Shown here one piece after another: positions 27,047 to 36,147 of a stretch of 64,000 nt of DNA. Both the position numbers and the translations under genes were made by a program. The stretch is from Bacteroides luhongzhouii. Lineage in GTDB: Bacteria > Bacteroidota > Bacteroidia > Bacteroidales > Bacteroidaceae. Within the stretch, counting starts at the first letter, position 1, and the number at the start of each line of letters is the position of its first letter. Where the stretch lies: positions 2,790,001 through 2,854,000 of the forward strand of contig NZ_CP059973.1 in the NCBI RefSeq assembly GCF_009193295.2, in the 5' to 3' direction. The notes beneath the pieces were generated by a model that was not told the origin of the DNA, made no database searches, and saw nothing but the letters and a program-made list of their open reading frames with translations.

Positions 27047-27054
27047 CAAAGCTA
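27047..27054 (-). promoter_or_regulatory. -7 box (TAGCTTTG) for the M3 peptidase gene
   Basis: Exact TAnnTTTG match directly upstream of the ATG at 27039, leaving at most a few nucleotides of leader. Confidence 0.5.
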
Positions 27055-27118
27055 CTAAAATTGTAGCTTATTCAACGGATAACACGTTGCTTTTTAACAA
27101 TATATAAAATGAAATGTA

Positions 27119-27150
27119 TAAAAAAACCGCTACGGTTTCCCGCAGCGGTT
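27119..27150 (-). terminator. Terminator after gap
   Basis: Eleven-bp stem (27140-27150 with 27125-27135, one G-U pair) closed by a GAAA tetraloop on the minus strand, then a run of six T. Confidence 0.9.
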
Positions 27151-27173
27151 TTCTATATGGTTCAGGCTTCTAA

Positions 27174-28274
<1,101 letters not shown>

Positions 28275-28326
28275 CAAAAATGTTTTTATATTCGCACATT
28301 AAATTCACATTAAATATTGAAAAAAG

Positions 28327-28773
28327 ATGGGAAAGAGTACATTTTTACAGGACTTTAAGGCGTTTGCTATGAAAGGCAACGTCATAGACATGGCTGTCGG
28401 TGTTGTTATTGGTGGTGCGTTTGGAAAAATCGTATCATCATTGGTTGCTAATGTTATTATGCCTCCGATTGGTTTACTGGTTGGCGGTGTGAACTTTACG
28501 GATTTGAAATGGGTGATGAAAGCGGCAGAGATCGGTGCTGACGGTAAGGAGGTTGCTCCGGCTGTGACATTGGATTATGGTCAGTTTCTGCAGGCCACCT
28601 TTGATTTTCTGATTATCGCTTTTGCTATATTTTTATTTATACGTTTGATTACGAAACTGACAACTAAAAAACAGGCAGAAGTAGCGGCTGCTCCTCCAGT
28701 TCCTCCTGCGCCAACGAAGGAAGAAGTTTTGTTGACGGAGATACGTGATTTGCTGAAAGAAAAGAATAGTTGA
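28327..28773 (+). CDS. mscL: Large-conductance mechanosensitive channel
   Basis: Inner-membrane safety valve opened by membrane tension during osmotic downshock. The 148-residue protein has the N-terminal amphipathic [15 protein letters not shown]1 with the glycine-rich pore line [22 protein letters not shown], a periplasmic loop, TM2 ([15 protein letters not shown]) and a C-terminal bundle preceded by a Pro/Ala-rich linker ([11 protein letters not shown]), slightly longer than E. coli MscL. Divergent from gap; followed by a terminator. Confidence 0.97.
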   Translation: MGKSTFLQDFKAFAMKGNVIDMAVGVVIGGAFGKIVSSLVANVIMPPIGLLVGGVNFTDLKWVMKAAEIGADGKEVAPAVTLDYGQFLQATFDFLIIAFAIFLFIRLITKLTTKKQAEVAAAPPVPPAPTKEEVLLTEIRDLLKEKNS

Positions 28774-28789
28774 TTCTAATTAAAATAAG

Positions 28790-28830
28790 GGAGATTCCAG
28801 GTGTAAACTTGTGAATCTCCTTCATTTTTC
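28790..28830 (+). terminator. Terminator after mscL
   Basis: Stem ggagattc/gaatctcc (28790-28797 with 28813-28820) followed by TTCATTTTTC. Confidence 0.75.
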
Positions 28831-28864
28831 TCTTCATTATTAATATAGATTGCGTACTTTTTTC

Positions 28865-28872
28865 TACTTTTG
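28865..28872 (+). promoter_or_regulatory. -7 box (TACTTTTG) for guaA
   Basis: Exact TAnnTTTG match; leader about 26 nt to the ATG at 28905. Confidence 0.65.
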
Positions 28873-28904
28873 CAACTCAATTTATTCAAAATCCAACCAT
28901 TGAT

Positions 28905-30428
28905 ATGCAGGAAAAAATAATAATTCTTGATTTCGGTTCGCAGACAACACAGCTCATAGGCCGTCGTGTACGTGAATTGGATACGTATTGTGAAATTGTT
29001 CCTTATAACAAATTTCCTAAAGAAGACCCGACTATTAAAGGGGTCATTCTCTCCGGAAGTCCTTTTTCGGTTTACGATAAAGATGCTTTCAAAGTAGATT
29101 TGAGTGAAATTCGTGGTAAATATCCGATATTGGGTATTTGTTATGGTGCACAGTTTATGTCATACACCAATGGCGGAAAAGTGGAACCGGCCGGAACACG
29201 TGAGTATGGACGTGCTCATTTGGCTTCTTTCTGCAAAGATAATGTGCTGTTTAAAGGAGTACGTGATGGGTCGCAGGTGTGGATGAGTCATGGAGATACG
29301 ATTACTGCTATTCCTGCTAGTTTCAAGAAAATAGCTTCAACGGATAAAGTAGAGATTGCAGCTTATCAGATAGAAGGGGAGCAGGTATGGGGTGTTCAGT
29401 TTCATCCGGAAGTATTCCATAGCGAAGACGGAACTCAAATCCTGAAGAACTTTGTGGTAGATGTTTGCGGTTGCAAGCAAGACTGGTCACCGGCTTCTTT
29501 TATTGAAAGCACGGTTGCCGAACTGAAAGCGCAGTTGGGTGATGATAAGGTCGTTCTCGGTTTGAGTGGTGGAGTCGATTCGTCTGTTGCGGCAGTGCTG
29601 CTGAATAAGGCTATCGGCAAGAACTTGACTTGTATCTTTGTAGATCATGGTATGCTGCGTAAGAATGAGTTCAAGAATGTGATGAAGGATTACGAATGTC
29701 TCGGTCTGAATGTGATTGGCGTTGATGCCAGCGAAAAGTTCTTTACGGAACTGGCTGGAGTGGCTGAACCGGAAGCTAAACGTAAGATTATAGGTAAGGG
29801 TTTCATTGATGTGTTCGATGTAGAAGCTCATAAGATTAAAGATGTGAAATGGTTGGCTCAAGGTACAATCTATCCGGATTGCATTGAGTCATTGTCTATC
29901 ACGGGTACAGTGATTAAGAGTCATCATAATGTAGGCGGACTTCCTGAAAAGATGAACCTGAAATTGTGTGAGCCACTTCGTTTGTTGTTTAAGGATGAGG
30001 TTCGTCGGGTAGGTCGTGAGTTGGGGATGCCGGAACATCTGATTACCCGCCATCCGTTCCCGGGACCGGGGCTGGCAGTGCGTATTCTGGGTGATATTAC
30101 TCCTGAAAAAGTACGTATTCTACAGGATGCTGATGATATCTTTATTCAGGGATTGCGTGACTGGGGATTGTATGATAAAGTATGGCAGGCAGGAGTTATC
30201 TTGTTGCCGGTACAGTCTGTAGGTGTAATGGGAGATGAGCGTACTTATGAAAGAGCGGTTGCTTTGCGTGCTGTGACATCTACAGATGCCATGACAGCCG
30301 ACTGGGCACATTTACCTTATGAATTTATGGGTAAGGTGTCAAATGATATTATCAATAAGGTAAAAGGAGTGAACCGTGTAACCTATGATATCAGTTCCAA
30401 GCCGCCAGCAACTATTGAGTGGGAATAA
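28905..30428 (+). CDS. guaA: GMP synthase (glutamine-hydrolysing)
   Basis: Converts XMP to GMP with glutamine and ATP. The 507-residue fusion has a class-I glutamine amidotransferase (residues 1-195; nucleophile Cys in GICYGAQ, His in VQFHPEVFH), the PP-loop ATP pyrophosphatase [16 protein letters not shown], and the C-terminal dimerisation domain ending KPPATIEWE. Monocistronic between its -7 box and a strong hairpin. Confidence 0.98.
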   Translation: MQEKIIILDFGSQTTQLIGRRVRELDTYCEIVPYNKFPKEDPTIKGVILSGSPFSVYDKDAFKVDLSEIRGKYPILGICYGAQFMSYTNGGKVEPAGTREYGRAHLASFCKDNVLFKGVRDGSQVWMSHGDTITAIPASFKKIASTDKVEIAAYQIEGEQVWGVQFHPEVFHSEDGTQILKNFVVDVCGCKQDWSPASFIESTVAELKAQLGDDKVVLGLSGGVDSSVAAVLLNKAIGKNLTCIFVDHGMLRKNEFKNVMKDYECLGLNVIGVDASEKFFTELAGVAEPEAKRKIIGKGFIDVFDVEAHKIKDVKWLAQGTIYPDCIESLSITGTVIKSHHNVGGLPEKMNLKLCEPLRLLFKDEVRRVGRELGMPEHLITRHPFPGPGLAVRILGDITPEKVRILQDADDIFIQGLRDWGLYDKVWQAGVILLPVQSVGVMGDERTYERAVALRAVTSTDAMTADWAHLPYEFMGKVSNDIINKVKGVNRVTYDISSKPPATIEWE

Positions 30429-30441
30429 TAACACTTTATCA

Positions 30442-30487
30442 CATAAAAATAGCCTCAATAGGAATTCCTGTTGAGGCTATTTTTATG
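30442..30487. terminator. Bidirectional terminator between guaA and the Crp-family gene
   Basis: A 17-bp perfect stem (30442-30458 with 30471-30487) whose outer base pairs are A/T runs, giving T tracts in both directions between convergent genes. Confidence 0.88.
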
Positions 30488-30526
30488 ATGGATAGTTTCT
30501 TTTTTTTGATTGGTCAGTGTCCGTAT

Positions 30527-31195
30527 CTACTCTCTAAGCAGCTTCTGTGCGTCCGGAATAAGAATCTCTTTCCGGCGTAACTCTAATAATCCCTTATCTT
30601 GTAGTTCGTTGAGCGCTTTCGAAGTATTCAGCCGGGTATCGTCTAGGTAACGGGCAAGATCGTCCATCTTTACTTTGAATATCTTTTCTCCCTGTGTCTT
30701 TTCACAATGCAACAGGAAAAAGCGAATGATTTTTTCTGTTAAATCCTGTGTCGGTTCTTCCCATAAGCGGGAGTAAAGATTTTGTGCCCGGTTACTTACG
30801 ATATTCATATAGTTGAGCCGGAATATTTCATATTTGAACAGATCGCTAAGTACGAATGCTTTGCTGATACTGACAGTATGCGCTTCCGTATGTGCTACAT
30901 AAGCAGAAGCGTAATGGGTGTTCATGCCAAACAGCGACTGTGGTTCCAGCAGGTAAGGTGCTTCCATCTGTTCGATGACGGTGTATATATTTTCTTTGGA
31001 ATTTGTGACGATAGAAACCTCGCCTTTTAACAGGAAGCAAAGTTGTTTACACGGACTACCACTCTCAATGATAGTTTCTCCCGCTTTATGCTTGATAAAG
31101 TGTAGTTTGACCTTATCCAGAATACTTGTGAAATCTTCATGACAAAGACCTTGAAATAAAGGCAATTGGAGCAAAGTGTCGAACATTGTTTCCAT
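30527..31195 (-). CDS. Crp/Fnr-family transcription regulator
   Basis: A 222-residue regulator: N-terminal cyclic-nucleotide-binding-like beta barrel (residues about 12-130, [22 protein letters not shown]), dimer helix, and C-terminal winged HTH (about 150-222, [23 protein letters not shown]). No Fnr-type Cys cluster is seen and the effector-binding residues of E. coli Crp (RExA) are not evident, so the ligand is unknown. Own -7 box; convergent with guaA. Confidence 0.88.
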   Translation of the reverse strand: METMFDTLLQLPLFQGLCHEDFTSILDKVKLHFIKHKAGETIIESGSPCKQLCFLLKGEVSIVTNSKENIYTVIEQMEAPYLLEPQSLFGMNTHYASAYVAHTEAHTVSISKAFVLSDLFKYEIFRLNYMNIVSNRAQNLYSRLWEEPTQDLTEKIIRFFLLHCEKTQGEKIFKVKMDDLARYLDDTRLNTSKALNELQDKGLLELRRKEILIPDAQKLLRE

Positions 31196-31220
31196 ATGTT
31201 GTAATCTCTTGTTAATCGTA

Positions 31221-31228
31221 CAAATTTA
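31221..31228 (-). promoter_or_regulatory. -7 box (TAAATTTG) for the Crp-family gene
   Basis: Exact TAnnTTTG match; leader about 19 nt to the ATG at 31195. Confidence 0.55.
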
Positions 31229-31280
31229 CTCATAATACAACACCACTGTCAATATCTGACCCTTCTTTTTGTTTTTTTTA

Positions 31281-31312
31281 TTGTTTGAATGTATAAAAAT
31301 AGAGTATATTTG
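31281..31312 (+). promoter_or_regulatory. Promoter of the marC-family gene
   Basis: TATATTTG (-7, 31305-31312) preceded by TTG at 31281-31283 or TTTG at 31284-31287, spacing 17-21 bp. Followed by the strong ribosome-binding site aaaggagg about 6 nt before the ATG. Confidence 0.65.
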
Positions 31313-31332
31313 CAGAAAAAAAGGAGGAAATT

Positions 31333-31932
31333 ATGTTTGCAGGCTTCAATTGGCAACAGATGGTTAGTGCGTTTATCGTACTTTTTGCTGTGATAGACAT
31401 TATCGGCTCTATACCTATTATAATTAACCTGAAAGAAAAGGGGAAAGATGTGAATGCAATGAAAGCTACTGTCATCTCTTTTGCTTTGTTGGTCGGATTT
31501 TTCTATGCGGGAGATATGATGCTGAAACTTTTCCATGTAGACATCGAATCGTTTGCAGTTGCCGGTGCGTTTGTTATCTTCCTCATGTCTTTGGAGATGA
31601 TTCTAGATATTGAGATTTTCAAAAACCAAGGTCCTATCAAGGAAGCTACTTTGGTGCCGCTTGTCTTTCCTTTGTTGGCGGGTGCCGGAGCTTTCACAAC
31701 TTTGCTTTCTCTTCGGGCGGAATATGCCAGTATCAATATCATTATAGCTTTAGTATTGAACATGATTTGGGTTTACTTTGTAGTGAGTATGACTGGTCGT
31801 GTAGAGCGTTTCCTGGGAAAAGGAGGTATCTATATTATTCGTAAGTTCTTTGGTATTATCTTATTGGCTATTTCTGTAAGGTTGTTTACGGCCAATATAA
31901 CGTTATTGATTGAAGCGTTGCATCGGTCTTGA
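31333..31932 (+). CDS. MarC-family integral membrane protein
   Basis: A 199-residue protein with six hydrophobic helices in the MarC layout (FIVLFAVIDIIGSIPIIINL, ISFALLVGFFYAGDMMLKLF, VAGAFVIFLMSLEMILD, TLVPLVFPLLAGAGAFTTLL and two more). The family was once thought to confer multiple antibiotic resistance; that link was later dropped and its substrate is unknown. Good ribosome-binding site and promoter. Convergent with the rhomboid gene. Confidence 0.9.
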   Translation: MFAGFNWQQMVSAFIVLFAVIDIIGSIPIIINLKEKGKDVNAMKATVISFALLVGFFYAGDMMLKLFHVDIESFAVAGAFVIFLMSLEMILDIEIFKNQGPIKEATLVPLVFPLLAGAGAFTTLLSLRAEYASINIIIALVLNMIWVYFVVSMTGRVERFLGKGGIYIIRKFFGIILLAISVRLFTANITLLIEALHRS

Positions 31933-31977
31933 TCAGGCTTAATCCTTCTTGTTAAATTGAAAACTATTGTATCGGTT

Positions 31978-32018
31978 GTGCCAATACGATGGCACAAGTG
32001 TGTCAATACGGGTGACAC
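31978..32018. repeat. Two tandem stem-loops with shared loop sequence
   Basis: gtgcca/tggcac (31978-31983 with 31990-31995, loop atacga) and gtgtca/tgacac (32000-32005 with 32013-32018, loop atacggg). Both loops begin ATACG. They lie between the convergent marC-family and rhomboid genes, with no T tract. Confidence 0.6.
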
Positions 32019-32028
32019 GGGTTGGCAT

Positions 32029-32697
32029 TTATAACGTTTCTTTTTTTTCTGTTTTATCTTCTTCTGTTGCTGTTGTTTCTTCTTCTATATTTTCTTCCTC
32101 TTCCGTTTCATCTGCAAAAGGTTCCGGCCGTTGCGGTCCGTGATTTACGAAAACGAAAGCGCAGAACGTTCCCATAATTCCTCCGCTAAGATGTCCTTCC
32201 CATGACATATTGGTAGGGGAGAAATAAGGAAACATATGCCATATAATTCCTCCATATAAAAAGGTAACAAGTAGAGAAATGGCAATGAGTGGCACATATT
32301 TGCGGAGAATGCCACTGAAAAAGAGGAAGAAAGCAAGACCATAGATCAGTCCGCTGGCACCGATGTGCCATCCCGGTTTTCCGATCAGAAAAGTAAGTAG
32401 TCCGCTTCCCAGCCAAATGAGAATAAAAATTTTATCGGCTATTCCTCGGTAAAAGTAAAAAAGACACCATGACAAGAAGAATAAAGGGATTGTATTTGCC
32501 AATAAATGACTGAATCCACTGTGTATCAGCGGATGGGTTAAAATGCCGGTCAGTCCCCGCTTCTCCATAGGATATACCCCCAAGCGAGAGAAGTCCCAGT
32601 CCATCCCAACTTCCATAATCTTGAGTATATAGAGAATAAAAATAAGAAACAAAGGCTTTGCTGCAGCCAGCATGATACGCTGAATATCTTGCTTCAT
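32029..32697 (-). CDS. Rhomboid-family intramembrane serine protease
   Basis: A 222-residue membrane protease. Catalytic Ser in HIGASGLIYGLAFFLF (GxSG), partner His in WEGHLSGGIMG, and HSGFSHLLANTIPLFFLS is the classic rhomboid HxxxN-type TM2; six helices in total. The C-terminal 40 residues are an acidic Glu/Thr-rich tail (DETEEEENIEEETTATEEDK). ATG 32697 (MKQDIQRIML) is preferred over 32745, which adds a charged extension not seen in the family. Cleaves membrane proteins within the bilayer; substrates unknown. Confidence 0.9.
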   Translation of the reverse strand: MKQDIQRIMLAAAKPLFLIFILYILKIMEVGMDWDFSRLGVYPMEKRGLTGILTHPLIHSGFSHLLANTIPLFFLSWCLFYFYRGIADKIFILIWLGSGLLTFLIGKPGWHIGASGLIYGLAFFLFFSGILRKYVPLIAISLLVTFLYGGIIWHMFPYFSPTNMSWEGHLSGGIMGTFCAFVFVNHGPQRPEPFADETEEEENIEEETTATEEDKTEKKETL

Positions 32698-32774
32698 GAC
32701 ATTCTTTTCTTTAGATATTTTACGCAATACTACGAATATTTGCACAAAATCTGAAAATAAAAAGCCTTTTTATT

Positions 32775-32803
32775 TTTGTTTTTATCTATAATTTGTACAT
32801 TTG
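32775..32803 (+). promoter_or_regulatory. Promoter of the glycogen-type operon
   Basis: TTTG (32775-32778), 17-bp spacer, TACATTTG (32796-32803), then an untranslated leader of about 100 nt to the ATG at 32911. Confidence 0.65.
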
Positions 32804-32910
32804 GGCGTTATACCCGTTGTATATGCTGTTACAGCCAATATATGCGGTATGTAACAATAAATAGATATACGATATAATGACCAATAATTAACCTTTAATA
32901 ATGCACAACT

Positions 32911-34848
32911 ATGAGTTATTTACGATTTGACAAGACCCTCATGACGAATCTGGAAGAATCTCTTCAAAGGGAAATCCTCCGGACGAACAAAGCAGGAGCT
33001 TATCATTGTACGACGATTGTTGATTGTAACACACGCAAATATCATGGCCTGTTGGTGATCCCAGTTCCCAATCTCGACGATGAAAATCATGTGCTGCTAT
33101 CTTCTCTTGATGAAACGGTAATTCAACACGGTGCGGAGTTTAACTTGGGATTGCACAAATATCAGGGAAATAACTTTAGTCCTAACGGACACAAGTATAT
33201 CCGCGAGTTTGACTGTGAGCATATCCCGGCAACAACTTACCGTGTCGGAGGTGTAATCCTCCGCAAAGAAAAAATCTTTGTACATCATGAAAATAGAATC
33301 CTGATTCGTTATACTTTACTTGATGCGCACTCGGCTACAACCTTGCGCTTCCGCCCGTTCCTCGCTTTCAGAAGTGTACGTGAGTACACTCATGAAAACC
33401 CGCAGGCAAGCCGCGAGTATCAACTGGTGGAAAATGGTATAAAAACCTGTATGTATCCCGGCTATCCGGAACTTTATATGCAGTTGAATAAAAAGTGTGA
33501 GTTTCATTTCATGCCCGACTGGTATCGGGGGATTGAATACCCGAAAGAACAGGAACGTGGGTATGACTTCAATGAAGACCTTTATGTTCCCGGCTATTTT
33601 GAAGTGGATATAAAGAAAGGAGAGAGTATTGTATTCTCTGCCGGAACTTCAGAAGTAACTCCTCGTAGACTGAAACAAACATTTGAGGCTGAAGTAGCTG
33701 ATCGTACGCCACGTGATAGCTTTTACCACTGTCTGAAAAATTCCGCTCATCAGTTCCATAACCAACAGGAAGACGAACATTATATTCTTGCCGGTTATCC
33801 GTGGTTTAAATGCCGTGCACGTGATATGTTTATTGCCTTACCTGGACTGACGCTTGCGCTTGATGAGATCGACCAGTTTGAGGATGTGATGAAAACGGCG
33901 GAAAAGGCGATTCGTAATTTTATTAATGAAGAACCTGTCGGATACAAGATTTATGAAATGGAGCATCCTGACGTTTTGCTTTGGGCTGTCTGGGCTATGC
34001 AGCAATATGCCAAAGAGACTTCCCGCGAACAATGCCGTCAGAAATATGGAGAGCTTTTGAAAGATATTATGGAGTTTATCCGTCAGCGAAGACATGAGAA
34101 TCTCTTCTTGCATGACAACGGATTACTTTTTGCCAATGGTACGGACAAGGCGATTACGTGGATGAACTCTACTGTGAACGGGCATCCGGTGATTCCTCGT
34201 ACAGGATATATTGTTGAATTTAATGCGTTATGGTATAATGCGCTGCGTTTCATCGCTGATTTGGTGCGTGAAGGTGGTAATGTGTTCTTGGCAGATGAAC
34301 TTGACGCACAGGCAGAAGTGACAGGAAAATCTTTTGTCGAGGTATTCCGTAATGAATATGGTTATTTGCTTGATTACGTAGACGGTAATATGATGGACTG
34401 GAGTGTACGTCCTAATATGATATTTACCGTAGCGTTTGATTATTCTCCTTTGGATCGTGCACAAAAGAAACAGGTGCTAGATATTGTAACCAAGGAGCTG
34501 CTCACTCCGAAAGGAATTCGTTCATTGAGTCCGAAGAGTGGTGGATATAATCCGAACTATGTAGGTCCGCAGATACAACGGGATTATGCTTATCATCAAG
34601 GAACCGCTTGGCCTTGGTTGATGGGATTCTATCTGGAAGCTTATCTTCGGATTTATAAGATGAGCGGGTTGTCATTCGTTGAACGTCAGCTGATTAGTTA
34701 TGATGATGAGATGACAAACCACTGCGTTGGTTCCATTCCCGAGTTGTTTGATGGGAATCCGCCTTTCAAAGGACGTGGCGCAGTATCGTTCGCGATGAAT
34801 GTAGCCGAAATACTGCGTGTCTTAAAGCTACTGTCTAAGTATTATTAA
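32911..34848 (+). CDS. Glycogen debranching enzyme (amylo-alpha-1,6-glucosidase, GH133-type)
   Basis: A 645-residue cytoplasmic enzyme. N-terminal GDE domain (residues about 20-230; NKAGAYHCTTIVDCNTRKYHG is the usual bacterial start) and C-terminal (alpha/alpha)6 barrel with GYPWFKCRARDMFIALPGL, TWMNSTVNGHPVIPRTGY, and YAYHQGTAWPWLMGFYLEAY. It removes alpha-1,6 stubs from glycogen. First gene of a three-gene operon, 16 bp before the GT4 gene. The organism's glycogen is the natural substrate. Confidence 0.93.
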   Translation: MSYLRFDKTLMTNLEESLQREILRTNKAGAYHCTTIVDCNTRKYHGLLVIPVPNLDDENHVLLSSLDETVIQHGAEFNLGLHKYQGNNFSPNGHKYIREFDCEHIPATTYRVGGVILRKEKIFVHHENRILIRYTLLDAHSATTLRFRPFLAFRSVREYTHENPQASREYQLVENGIKTCMYPGYPELYMQLNKKCEFHFMPDWYRGIEYPKEQERGYDFNEDLYVPGYFEVDIKKGESIVFSAGTSEVTPRRLKQTFEAEVADRTPRDSFYHCLKNSAHQFHNQQEDEHYILAGYPWFKCRARDMFIALPGLTLALDEIDQFEDVMKTAEKAIRNFINEEPVGYKIYEMEHPDVLLWAVWAMQQYAKETSREQCRQKYGELLKDIMEFIRQRRHENLFLHDNGLLFANGTDKAITWMNSTVNGHPVIPRTGYIVEFNALWYNALRFIADLVREGGNVFLADELDAQAEVTGKSFVEVFRNEYGYLLDYVDGNMMDWSVRPNMIFTVAFDYSPLDRAQKKQVLDIVTKELLTPKGIRSLSPKSGGYNPNYVGPQIQRDYAYHQGTAWPWLMGFYLEAYLRIYKMSGLSFVERQLISYDDEMTNHCVGSIPELFDGNPPFKGRGAVSFAMNVAEILRVLKLLSKYY

Positions 34849-34864
34849 AAAAGGAGGAACGAAG

Positions 34865-36130
34865 ATGAAAGTTTTAATGTTTGGATGGGAATTCCCTCCC
34901 AAAATATATGGTGGTCTTGCGGTTGCTTCTTATGGAATAACTAAAGGATTGAGTCTGCAGGGTGATATGGAAACGATTTTCTGTATGCCTAAACCTTGCG
35001 GCGAAGAAGAAAAGTTCTTGAAAATAATCGGTATGAATCAAGTACCCATCGTGTGGCGTGATGTCCACTATGACTACTTGAAATCCCGTTTGTTGGAAAT
35101 GACACCGGAAGAATATTATTCTTTCCGCGATCATATCTATGCCGATTTTTCTTATATGCATGTGAATGATTTAGGATGTATGGAATTTGCAGGTGGTTAT
35201 CCCGGGAATTTGCACGAAGAAATTAATAATTTCTCGATCATTGCCGGAGTAGTAGCCCGTCAGCAGGAGTTTGATATCATTCATGCGCACGATTGGCTGA
35301 CTTACCCTGCCGGAGTACATGCTAAAATGGTTAGCGGAAAGCCGCTTTGCATCCATGTGCACGCTACGGATTTTGACCGTTCTCGTGGCAAAGTCAATCC
35401 TACTGTTTATTCGATTGAGAAGAATGGTATGGATCATGCCGATTGTATCATGTGCGTATCCGAGCTTACCCGTCGCACTGTTATTAACGAGTATCATCAG
35501 GACCCCAGAAAGGTATTTGCAATGCATAATGCTGTTTATCCATTGTCGCAGGAACTGCTGGATATTCCGCGTCCCGATCACTCAAAAGAAAAGGTGGTCA
35601 CTTTCCTCGGACGTATTACGATGCAGAAAGGGCCGGAATATTTTGTAGAAGCTGCTGCGCTTGTATTGCAGCGCACTCGTAATATTCGTTTTGTAATGGC
35701 GGGGTCGGGTGATATGTTGAATGCCATGATTAACTTGGTTGCTGAACGTGGTATTGCCGATCGATTCCACTTCCCGGGCTTCATGAAAGGCAGGCAGGTA
35801 TATGAGGTTTATAAGAACAGTGATGTATTTGTCATGCCGTCTGTCTCTGAACCTTTCGGTATCGCTCCGCTGGAAGCTATGCAGTGTGGAACACCTTCCA
35901 TCATTTCTAAGCAGTCTGGATGTGGCGAGATTCTTGATAAGGTGATAAAAACTGACTACTGGGATATTCATGCAATGGCTGACGCTATCCATTCTCTGTG
36001 TACCAATCCGTCTCTTTTCGAATATCTCAAAGAAGAGGGAAAGAAGGAAGTGGATGGGATTACGTGGGAAAAAGTCGGCTTGAGAATCCGTGCTCTCTAC
36101 GAGTCTGTGTTAAGAAACTATGGTAAATAA
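34865..36130 (+). CDS. GT4-family glycosyltransferase (glycogen-type)
   Basis: A 421-residue GT-B transferase: MKVLMFGWEFPPKIYGGLAVA at the N-terminus, HAHDWLTYPAGVHAKM, the donor-site SVSEPFGIAPLEAMQCGTP near residue 330, and FLGRITMQKGPEYFVEAA. In Bacteroides these genes are paired with the debranching enzyme and a GH57 protein and are thought to build alpha-glucan; donor sugar is not defined by sequence. Strong ribosome-binding site (aaaggagg) in the 16-bp gap; 17 bp before the next gene. Confidence 0.92.
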   Translation: MKVLMFGWEFPPKIYGGLAVASYGITKGLSLQGDMETIFCMPKPCGEEEKFLKIIGMNQVPIVWRDVHYDYLKSRLLEMTPEEYYSFRDHIYADFSYMHVNDLGCMEFAGGYPGNLHEEINNFSIIAGVVARQQEFDIIHAHDWLTYPAGVHAKMVSGKPLCIHVHATDFDRSRGKVNPTVYSIEKNGMDHADCIMCVSELTRRTVINEYHQDPRKVFAMHNAVYPLSQELLDIPRPDHSKEKVVTFLGRITMQKGPEYFVEAAALVLQRTRNIRFVMAGSGDMLNAMINLVAERGIADRFHFPGFMKGRQVYEVYKNSDVFVMPSVSEPFGIAPLEAMQCGTPSIISKQSGCGEILDKVIKTDYWDIHAMADAIHSLCTNPSLFEYLKEEGKKEVDGITWEKVGLRIRALYESVLRNYGK

Positions 36131-36147
36131 CAAAACAATAAATAAAA

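Noticed and set aside
30527..31195. cAMP receptor protein (Crp) itself
   Set aside because: The cAMP-contacting RExA-type residues are not evident; only the Crp/Fnr fold can be claimed.
31978..32018. Terminator for the marC-family gene
   Set aside because: Stems are short (6 bp) and not followed by a T tract in either direction.
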